Below, in pieces: positions 13,501 to 18,302 of a DNA stretch of 18,302 nucleotides. The stretch's first letter is position 1. Every line of letters starts with the position of its first letter. The translations under genes were made by a program, and so were the position numbers. The DNA is taken from contig NZ_JBMNPX010000030.1 of assembly GCF_050943825.1 (NCBI RefSeq), positions 1 to 18,302 of the forward strand. The letters are read 5' to 3'. The notes below the pieces were generated by a model. The model was not told the DNA's origin and did not search any database. It was given only the letters and a program-made list of their open reading frames with translations. This DNA is from Pseudoflavonifractor sp050943825. Lineage in GTDB: Bacteria > Bacillota > Clostridia > Oscillospirales > Oscillospiraceae.

Positions 13501-14064
13501 GTCCTCGGCGGGCGAGTAGAAGTCCAGGATGCCGCCCCGGAGGGCGAACTGGCCCACGCCCTCCACCTGCTCACAGCGGGTGTAGCCCGCGGCGGTGAGG
13601 GTGTCGGTCAGCTCGTTCAGGTCGTAGCTCTCCCCCACCCGCAGGCACTGGGAGGCCTGGGTCAGCAGGGTCTTGGGCATGGTCCGCTCCAGAGCGCCCT
13701 CAATGGTGCACACCAGCAGAGGGCACTCCCCCGCCGCCAGAGCCCGCAGCACGGACAGCCGCTTATGCTCCCACTGGCGGGAGGCCACCGCCGCGTGGTG
13801 GAAGGTGAACTCCCGGGCGGCCAGGGTGCGCACCTGCTCCCCGGTCAGGAAGGCCAGGTCCCGGGCCATGCGGTCGGCCTCGGCCTCGTCGGCGCACAGC
13901 ACCACCACGCTCCGGCCCAGGGCTTGCCGCAGCCCTGCGGCCATATGGGCCCGGTGGACAAGGGACAGACCGGTGAACGCGGCGGGACAGCCTCCGCCGT
14001 CCACTGCCGCGGCCAGGCGCTGGAATTCCGGGATTCCGGTTACCATGGTTGCCAGTTCCTTCAC
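10534..14064 (-). CDS. mfd: Transcription-repair coupling factor Mfd
   Basis: A DNA translocase that removes RNA polymerase stalled at lesions and recruits UvrA. It is full length at 1176 residues: a UvrB-homology N-terminus, then an RNA-polymerase-interacting domain beginning near VGDLVVHEHHGIGRYQG. The superfamily 2 helicase motor shows Walker A GDVGYGKT (651-658), DEEQ box (752-755) and LSATPIPRTL. The RecG-like translocation module and a C-terminal regulatory domain follow. Start choice is uncertain. I prefer the GTG at 14064, with GTGAGG eight bases upstream. Alternatives are the GTG at 14073, whose ribosome site would touch the codon, and the ATG at 14046, preceded by AAGGAA. It lies 41 bp after pth, as in the Bacillus spoVC-mfd region, and is probably cotranscribed. 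Confidence 0.95.
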   Translation of the reverse strand: MKELATMVTGIPEFQRLAAAVDGGGCPAAFTGLSLVHRAHMAAGLRQALGRSVVVLCADEAEADRMARDLAFLTGEQVRTLAAREFTFHHAAVASRQWEHKRLSVLRALAAGECPLLVCTIEGALERTMPKTLLTQASQCLRVGESYDLNELTDTLTAAGYTRCEQVEGVGQFALRGGILDFYSPAEDGPIRVEFFGDEADSMGLFDVNTQRRVENRKSAEILPAAEVLPQFAPGGYAGLLEAMDGLIARARRRKDGADLAKTLEEDRERLAEHMSFPALDRYIALVYPQMATAADYFPEDAVVLFSESPRVAERAKHYLWQLTEDTKALMEAGVLAGELSEFARTFEELCGVLEEWPVAYLDNFVGAQYPRRPRTLLNLLAKQLPSYGASLETAVSDLSHYINENFSTVVLVSSEQRALNLQALLREQGVKAAVDFKLHKLPAPGKAVIAVGGLSGGVEYPEARCAILTEGQATGVKKKKVRAVTNRQKLGSYADLSVGDLVVHEHHGIGRYQGMVKMPVDGIQKDYVKIAYAGADVLYVPATQLDLVSKYIGAGEDAQETKKLSKLGGADWEKAKTRAKKAVKDLAKGLIQLYAQRQRQPGFAFSPDSEWMREFEEQFEYTETDDQLRCIAEIKGDMEAPRPMDRLLCGDVGYGKTEVAFRAIMKCVLDGKQAAILVPTTVLARQHYLSAKQRFAKYPVEIDVVSRFRTPAQMKETLRRVEAGQIDLLIGTHRLFQKDVKFKDLGLLVIDEEQRFGVAHKEKLKEMSRQVDVLTLSATPIPRTLNMALSGIRDMSTLEEPPSDRQPVQTYVLEHDWGVLFDAMRRELERGGQVYYLHNRVETITRTAARIREMLGEDVTVGVAHGKMSQEELNDVMTRMSEGEVDVLVCTTIIETGIDISNANTLIIEDADKMGLAQLHQIRGRVGRSSRRAYAYLTFRRGKVLSEVASKRLGAIREFAEFGSGFKIAMRDLEIRGAGNVLGPEQSGFLMSVGYDLYLKLLEEAVLEERGEKAQIPAECSADLSVAASIPDRYVPSPEQRMDLYRRIAAIRSEEDADDLTDELIDRYGDPPRPVNNLIAVALMRADAAECGIREISQKGLSLLFYLDGADLRRVSALCGLDKYRSRLLFSAGEKPYLSLRLKKGDDPLKLGRKLVEEYAATAVPQEEAGDPPQA

Positions 14065-14105
14065 GGGATACACCTCACAGTTCTATGAAAAAATAGGGTC
14101 TGAAA

Positions 14106-14696
14106 TTAATTGAAGCGGCTCATGGCCTTGTCCGGGCCGTCCTGGATATAGCACTCCACCGCATCGGCGGCCCGCTTGATGGCCGCATCGATGGTCTTTT
14201 TGTCCTCGCCCACGAACTTGCCCAGCACCCAGTCGGCCAGGTCATAGTCCGGGTGGGGCTTCTCCCCCACGCCCACCTTCAGGCGGGGGAACTGGTCGGT
14301 GCCCAGCTGCTGGATGATGTTCTTCAGGCCGTTGTGGCCGCCGGCGGAGCCGCTCTTGCGGATGCGCAGCCGCCCCACAGGCAGGGACACGTCATCGCTC
14401 ACCACCAGCACATGGTCGGGGGCCACCTTGTAGAAGTCGGCGGCCTGGCGCACTGCCTCGCCGGACAGGTTCATATAGGTCACCGGCTTCATCAGCAGCA
14501 CCTGTGCGCCGCCCAGCTGGGTGGTGTTGGTCAGGGCCTTGAACTTGAGCCGCTGGACGGGGATATTTTTCCGCTCGGCCAGCTCATCGGCTACCATAAA
14601 GCCCACGTTGTGGCGGGTGTTCTCATACTTGTCGCCGGGGTTGCCCAGGCACACCACCAGCCACTCCACACCCCCGGTTTTCTTTCCAAACAACAT
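14106..14696 (-). CDS. pth: Peptidyl-tRNA hydrolase
   Basis: Cleaves peptidyl-tRNA released from stalled ribosomes and recycles tRNA in the cytoplasm. The protein has 196 residues. All active-site elements are present: Asn19 in GNPG, catalytic His29 in TRHNVGF, Asn75 in YMNLSG, Asp101 in VSDDVSLP and Asn122 in GGHNGLK. About ten extra residues precede the usual N-terminus (LVVCLGNPG). The ATG at 14696 has a GGGAG ribosome site upstream. The Bacillus orthologue is spoVC. The gene begins shortly after the prs terminator, and I could not find its own promoter, so it may depend on read-through or on a promoter inside the 14751-15033 stretch. Confidence 0.96.
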   Translation of the reverse strand: MLFGKKTGGVEWLVVCLGNPGDKYENTRHNVGFMVADELAERKNIPVQRLKFKALTNTTQLGGAQVLLMKPVTYMNLSGEAVRQAADFYKVAPDHVLVVSDDVSLPVGRLRIRKSGSAGGHNGLKNIIQQLGTDQFPRLKVGVGEKPHPDYDLADWVLGKFVGEDKKTIDAAIKRAADAVECYIQDGPDKAMSRFN

Positions 14697-14721
14697 CTTT
14701 CACGAACTCCCTTGAAAGGTT

Positions 14722-14750
14722 AAAAGGGGGCGGAGCAACGCTCCGCCCCC
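14722..14750 (-). terminator. Intrinsic terminator between prs and pth
   Basis: A perfect 11-bp GC-rich stem pairs 14726-14736 with 14740-14750 around a 3-nt loop. On the minus strand it is followed by TTTT (14725-14722). It is about 284 bp beyond the prs stop codon. The U-run is short, so partial read-through into pth is plausible. Confidence 0.8.
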
Positions 14751-15033
14751 GGATTCGGTTTTTGCTTCTGTTCTGCTTGGTGCTTCTTGTCACATTTTGC
14801 TCGCCTCGCGGGCGGGTCAGCGCTTCTCCTTGTCACGCTTCCTCGTCCTCGCAAGCTCCGTATCGCTCACTTTGCCGCTTGCGGCAAAGCTCGTTCACTT
14901 CGCTGCTCGTCCTCTCCCCAGAAAAGCACTTCGCGCTTTCCCGGGGACCCCTTAACGCGACGGGCGGCCTCCCTCCTTGGGCTTTTGCCTCCGCTCCCGT
15001 CTTATCCGCCTGCTCCCGGGTGCTCAGCGCTTC
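14751..15033. repeat. Geneless, purine-biased repeat-like stretch between prs and pth
   Basis: In Bacillus the ctc gene (ribosomal protein L25 family) occupies this place; nothing like it is visible here. The minus strand is rich in GCGAAG/GAGCGA-type purine runs. An 11-bp direct repeat, TCAGCGCTTCT, occurs at 14817-14827 and 15024-15034; the second copy touches the prs stop codon. A 20-bp near-palindrome (14870-14889, two 9-bp arms) sits in the middle. Short repeats such as CTTGTCAC (14786, 14829) also occur. Small open frames exist on both strands but lack ribosome sites and look like by-products of composition. Best read as a dispersed intergenic repeat or a relic. Confidence 0.45.
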
Positions 15034-15993
15034 TTACAGGAACAGCTTGGAGACAGACACCTCTTCGTAGATGCGCTCGATGGCCTCGGCGAACATGTGG
15101 GCCACGGAGAGGTACTTAATCTTATCACACTTCACGTCCGCACGGGGCTGAATGGTGTCGAGGAAAATGACTTCCTTGATGACGCTCTTCTCGATGCGGT
15201 CCACCGCGGGGCCAGAGAGCACGCCGTGGGAGGCGCAGGCCACCACCTCGGTAGCGCCGCCCAGCTCCACCAGAGCCTGAGCCGCGCCGCACAGGGAGCC
15301 GCCGGTGTCCACCATGTCGTCGAAGAGGATGACCCGCTTGCCGCGGACATCGCCGATGATGTTCATGACCTCGGAGGAGTTGGCCTTCTGGCGGCGCTTG
15401 TCTACGATGGCCAGGCCCATGCCCAGCTTCTGGGCGAAGGCGCGGGCGCGGGCCACGGAGCCCACGTCGGGGGACACCACCATGGTGCCCTCCACGTCGT
15501 CGCCGAAGCGCTCGGCAAAGTGGCGGGTGAAGATGGGGTTGCCCAGCAGGTTATCCACAGGGATGTCGAAGAAGCCCTGGATCTGGGACGCGTGCAGGTC
15601 CATGGTCAGCACCCGGTCGGCGCCGGCGCGGGTGATCAGGTTGGCCACCAGCTTGGCGGAGATGGGGTCACGGGGCTTGGTCTTGCGGTCCTGACGGGCG
15701 TAGCCGAAGTAGGGCATCACGGCGGTGATGCGGCCGGCGGAAGCCCGCTTGAGGGCGTCGATCATGATGAGCATTTCCATCAGGTTGTCGTTGACAGGCG
15801 CGCTGGTGGACTGGACCACGAACACGTCGGAGCCGCGGACGGTCTCATAGATGGAGACGAAGTTCTCCCCGTCGGAGAAGGCGCCTACCTCCGCGTTGCC
15901 CAGTTCCGCACCCATCTCCTTGCAGATGGCCTCCGCCAGGGGTCTGTTGGAGCTGCCAGCGAAGATCTTGATGTCCTTGCCATGTGAGATCAT
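15034..15993 (-). CDS. prs: Ribose-phosphate pyrophosphokinase (PRPP synthetase)
   Basis: Makes phosphoribosyl pyrophosphate from ribose 5-phosphate and ATP for nucleotide, histidine, tryptophan and NAD synthesis. The protein is 319 residues, normal for class I enzymes. Visible motifs are the flexible loop YARQDRKTKPRDP (98-110), the metal/ATP segment MDLHASQIQGFFD (131-143), KRRQKAN (199-205) and the PRPP-binding loop DDMVDTGGS (225-233). The ATG at 15993 has AGAGG about ten bases upstream. It lies 108 bp downstream of glmU, the same pairing as Bacillus gcaD-prs, which supplies precursors for wall and nucleotide synthesis. Confidence 0.97.
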   Translation of the reverse strand: MISHGKDIKIFAGSSNRPLAEAICKEMGAELGNAEVGAFSDGENFVSIYETVRGSDVFVVQSTSAPVNDNLMEMLIMIDALKRASAGRITAVMPYFGYARQDRKTKPRDPISAKLVANLITRAGADRVLTMDLHASQIQGFFDIPVDNLLGNPIFTRHFAERFGDDVEGTMVVSPDVGSVARARAFAQKLGMGLAIVDKRRQKANSSEVMNIIGDVRGKRVILFDDMVDTGGSLCGAAQALVELGGATEVVACASHGVLSGPAVDRIEKSVIKEVIFLDTIQPRADVKCDKIKYLSVAHMFAEAIERIYEEVSVSKLFL

Positions 15994-16101
15994 CTTCTAC
16001 ATCCTCTCATTTCAATTCTTTTATTTTCTATTTTTCCGCGCCGAGCGCGGTGGTTCCCTCTTTCATGGCGGGCTCTCCCGCCTCTCTCCCCGCTCCGGCC
16101 C

Positions 16102-17301
16102 TTACCGTCCGGAACGCTTGCGCCGCTTGACCGCCCACTGCTTCTTGACCACCTGGATGCTCCGGGCGATGGCCAGAGAGTCGGCGGGTACGTCGTCTGT
16201 AATGGTGCTGCCGGCGGCAGTGTAGGCGCCGTCGCCCACCTTCACCGGGGCCACCAGGTTGGTGTTGCAGCCGATAAAGGCGCCGTCGCCCACGGTGGTG
16301 CGGTACTTGCTGGTGCCGTCATAGTTGACGGTGACGGTGCCGCAGCCGAAGTTGGCCCGCTCGCCCACGTCGGAGTCTCCCACGTAGATGAGGCGGGAGA
16401 GCTTGGTGCCCGCGCCGATGGTGGAGTTTTTCAGCGTCACGAAGTCGCCTACCTTCACATTCTTCCCCACCCGGCAGCCGGGACGGATATAGGCAAAGGG
16501 GCCGATTTTGACCCCCTCCTCCACGGTGCTCTCATTGAGCTGGGAGGCGTTGACGGTTACATGGTCCCCCACGATGCAGTCCTGAATCATGGAGTTGGGG
16601 CCGATTTCACAGAAGCGGCCCACGCTGGTGCGTCCCCGCAGGATGGTGCCGGGGAGAATCACCGTGCCGCCGCCCACATTGACCCGGGGGCCGATGTAGG
16701 CGTTTTCCACATCCACAAACCGGACCGGCGGGACGGTGAGCTCCCCCCGCAGGCGGTCAATGGAGGCATGGCGCGCGAAGTACTGGGCGCTGTCCCAGGC
16801 GGGGGCGCTGCTGTCCAGCGGCAGCACACCCTCGTATCTGCCGGTCTTCATGCCGAAATGGCTGCCGGTGCGGACAGCGGAGACAAAGTCCTCGCCCCCC
16901 TCCATCGCCTCCTTCAGGGCGGCGGCGGAGATGCGGTACACGCCGGTGTCCTCACCCCGGGGCAGCTCCTCCTCCCCGGCCAGGCGCCGGGCGCCCTGGT
17001 CGTCCAGGAACACGGGGCGGGTAAAGACCGCCACGTTCCCCTCCACCGCGGAGAGGAAGGCGGTCAGCTGTCCGGCGGCGTCCTCGGCGCCGTCGGTGAC
17101 AAATTCCGTTCCGGCGGGGAAGCACTCCCCCGCCCGCTCCCGGTCGTCGTCGTGGCAGACCACCAGGAACCGCTCCACCCCGGACCGCTCCAGCGCGGCG
17201 GACAGCCACGCGGCGGCCGGGTCGAAGAGAATATGTTCCAGCATCAGCGAGGGGGTGTCGCCCTCCCGCGGAAGAAATACAATGGCGCCCATGGGGCCCA
17301 T
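16102..17301 (-). CDS. glmU: GlmU-like protein with degenerate uridyltransferase domain
   Basis: GlmU normally acetylates glucosamine 1-phosphate (C-terminal left-handed beta-helix) and then uridylylates it (N-terminal domain) to make UDP-GlcNAc. This protein has 399 residues against about 455. The N-terminal domain (1-190) lacks the LAAGxGTRM...PK nucleotide-binding signature, keeping only traces such as DTGVYRISAAALKEAM (118-133). The beta-helix (about 195-385) has clear hexapeptide repeats and aligns with E. coli GlmU without gaps in the catalytic region. Arg273, Lys291, Tyr306, Asn317, Asn326 and Lys332 match known ligand residues, but position 303 is Arg (codon CGC), not the catalytic His363. 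The start is the ATG at 17301, with AGGTG seven bases upstream. The glmU-prs context says it is the ancestral glmU locus. Activity is doubtful; a regulatory or altered role, or a second glmU elsewhere, should be considered. Confidence 0.85.
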   Translation of the reverse strand: MGPMGAIVFLPREGDTPSLMLEHILFDPAAAWLSAALERSGVERFLVVCHDDDRERAGECFPAGTEFVTDGAEDAAGQLTAFLSAVEGNVAVFTRPVFLDDQGARRLAGEEELPRGEDTGVYRISAAALKEAMEGGEDFVSAVRTGSHFGMKTGRYEGVLPLDSSAPAWDSAQYFARHASIDRLRGELTVPPVRFVDVENAYIGPRVNVGGGTVILPGTILRGRTSVGRFCEIGPNSMIQDCIVGDHVTVNASQLNESTVEEGVKIGPFAYIRPGCRVGKNVKVGDFVTLKNSTIGAGTKLSRLIYVGDSDVGERANFGCGTVTVNYDGTSKYRTTVGDGAFIGCNTNLVAPVKVGDGAYTAAGSTITDDVPADSLAIARSIQVVKKQWAVKRRKRSGR

Positions 17302-17331
17302 GTTCCCTCACCTCGTCTGACAGAATCAACA

Positions 17332-17395
17332 GGATGCCCACAGGCATCCACTCCATACGTGGTTTGATTATATCAAATATTTACGCAAAATGCAC
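17332..17395 (-). promoter_or_regulatory. Extended -10 promoter and leader hairpin of the glmU-prs operon
   Basis: On the minus strand, TGATATAAT (17375-17367) is an extended -10 element with a perfect TATAAT. No good -35 lies 17 bp upstream (GTGCAT there), as is usual for extended -10 promoters. The start would be near 17360. The leader then contains a 7-bp hairpin (17332-17338 with 17343-17349, 4-nt loop) about 30 bp before the start codon at 17301. Confidence 0.6.
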
Positions 17396-17530
17396 CGTGA
17401 TTTTGAAATTTTGCCTTACTGGAGTTCACTCTCGTGCAAATGCACAATTTTCTCCCGCCGTATCCTCCGCTCACGGCCATTCTGCCAGCCATTTGGACCT
17501 CAAACAGCCCTTCTCAGCCAGAAAAAGGGT

Positions 17531-17562
17531 AAAAAAAAGGGAACCGGCAGGGGTTCCCTTTT
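17531..17562 (-). terminator. Intrinsic terminator after the HD-domain gene
   Basis: AAAAGGGAACC (17535-17545) pairs with GGTTCCCTTTT (17552-17562) around a 6-nt loop. On the minus strand it is followed by eight T residues (17538-17531). It lies 22 bp past the HD gene stop codon and insulates it from the glmU promoter. Confidence 0.92.
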
Positions 17563-17583
17563 GCTTCCGTCTCCCCCAGGCGG

Positions 17584-18069
17584 TCAGCCCATGGCCTTCT
17601 CCCGTACCCGGGAGCGCTTCCAGTAGCCCAGCACCTCGGCGGTGGCGCAGAGCTTGTCGGCCAGGTTGACCACAGCCGCCTCCGGGCAGCGGGGCATCCG
17701 CTTGGCCAGGGGCCACATGTGGGAGATGATGATATTCTGTTCCTTTTCGGTCAGCCGCCCGCACAGGGCCTCGGCATTGCGCAGGGCAAAGACCGGGTGG
17801 TCAAAGCACTGGTTGCCCGGGTGGGCGGATTTGTCCCGGGGATCGTAGAGATACAGGTCGTGGAGCAGGCCGCCCCGGGCGGCCATGTAGTCCAGGTTCC
17901 AGCGCCGGGCCATGCGGAAAGCCACATAGGCCACGAACACCGAGTGCTCATAGCAGCAGGTGCCAGGATGATGGGGGATATCCCGCATGGACTGCACCTC
18001 CGGCGTGAAGAGAAGGTCCCCCACGCAGTCCAAAAAGCACTGCCAGTTGACTTCATTGATTACCGTCAT
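17584..18069 (-). CDS. HD-domain phosphohydrolase-like protein
   Basis: A 161-residue cytoplasmic protein with the metal-binding layout of the HD superfamily: His42 in YEHSVFVAY, the His70-Asp71 doublet in GGLLHDLYLYD, His117 in IISHMWP and Asp138 in LADK. Such single-domain proteins are usually metal-dependent phosphohydrolases acting on nucleotides or small phosphates; the substrate cannot be told. Cysteines are frequent in the N-terminal part (11, 15, 38, 39). The ATG at 18069 has GGTGAG six bases upstream. It is monocistronic, with its own promoter and terminator, just upstream of glmU in the same orientation. Confidence 0.82.
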   Translation of the reverse strand: MTVINEVNWQCFLDCVGDLLFTPEVQSMRDIPHHPGTCCYEHSVFVAYVAFRMARRWNLDYMAARGGLLHDLYLYDPRDKSAHPGNQCFDHPVFALRNAEALCGRLTEKEQNIIISHMWPLAKRMPRCPEAAVVNLADKLCATAEVLGYWKRSRVREKAMG

Positions 18070-18143
18070 TCAACGCTCACCTTTCCCATCACACATCAGC
18101 TCCGGCAGAGCGGAGCCGGTTCGTTCCATACAGCTTCCATTAT

Positions 18144-18172
18144 ATTATAGCGCGTCAATTTCCCTGTGTCAT
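18144..18172 (-). promoter_or_regulatory. Sigma-A promoter of the HD-domain gene
   Basis: On the minus strand, ATGACA (18172-18167) and a perfect TATAAT (18149-18144) are separated by 17 bp. The leader is about 65 nt and can form a short stem from GCTCCG/CGGAGC (about 18099-18116) ahead of the ribosome site. A second TATAAT overlaps immediately downstream. Confidence 0.72.
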
Positions 18173-18302
18173 GTCGGAAAGGCGATACTGTTCTCAATCA
18201 CACAGAGTTATATGAGTACCGACACGGCAAAATGCTGATGCACTTTCGATTCGTCTTTGAATCCCTGACGGCGCTAAGCTGTCCCGGCGAATATATACGC
18301 TA

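Noticed and set aside
11302..14088. 928-residue open frame on the plus strand opposite mfd
   Set aside because: It is the antisense of a full-length, motif-complete Mfd; long antisense frames are expected in GC-rich coding DNA. The translation is Gly/His/Leu/Gln-rich with no domain.
16040..16055. Terminator between glmU and prs from the CCGCGC / GCGCGG hairpin
   Set aside because: On the minus strand it is followed by an A-run rather than T residues, so it is not an intrinsic terminator; the two genes are probably cotranscribed.
18173..18302. Possible gene start or partial gene at the right edge
   Set aside because: Only very short open frames without ribosome sites; no recognisable product.
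1..18302. CRISPR arrays, tRNA genes, insertion sequences, prophage genes
   Set aside because: No regularly spaced direct repeats, cloverleaf sequences, transposase or integrase frames were found on either strand.

Overview
The window looks like chromosomal DNA from a GC-rich, endospore-forming member of the Bacillota (Clostridia), most likely an Oscillospiraceae-type gut anaerobe such as the Flavonifractor/Pseudoflavonifractor/Oscillibacter group. The evidence is a complete tricistronic gerA-type germinant receptor operon, a Spo0A-like regulator, and the order HD protein - glmU - prs - pth - mfd - peptidyl-prolyl isomerase. That order matches the core block of Bacillus (gcaD-prs-ctc-spoVC-mfd), with ctc missing. 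The genus is inferred from codon usage and gene order and was not tested.

Layout, with nearly every gene on the minus strand. Positions 1-391 hold three evenly spaced consensus sigma-A promoters with A-tract upstream elements. They fire out of the left edge into what is probably an rRNA operon. Positions 392-489 hold no gene and no clear terminator. Positions 490-4216 are the germinant receptor operon, transcribed gerAA-gerAC-gerAB, behind a good forespore sigma-G-type promoter. Positions 4217-4499 are a divergent control region: the gerA promoter on one side and, on the other, a sigma-A promoter plus a leader of about 170 nt packed with strong hairpins. This precedes the only plus-strand gene, a CofE (F420-0:gamma-glutamyl ligase)-like protein (4500-5201). 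Positions 5258-7948 encode a P-type Ca2+ ATPase. Positions 8091-9188 form a small operon of an XRE repressor and a Spo0A-like response regulator. Upstream of it is a symmetric 74-bp region with two putative operators.

From 9343 to 17400 runs the housekeeping block: HD protein, glmU-like acetyltransferase, prs, pth, mfd and a parvulin-like lipoprotein, punctuated by intrinsic terminators. The stretch 14751-15033 between prs and pth, where ctc lies in Bacillus, holds no credible gene but does hold a purine-biased, repeat-like sequence. Positions 18173-18302, at the right edge, hold nothing I can identify.

Germination receptor, Ca2+ pump and Spo0A-like regulator lie together, so the left half may be partly sporulation-related. 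The points most worth a second look are: the multi-hairpin leader of the CofE-like gene; the GlmU protein, which has lost the nucleotidyltransferase signature and carries Arg where the acetyltransferase catalytic His should be; the double operator before the XRE gene; and the triple promoter.
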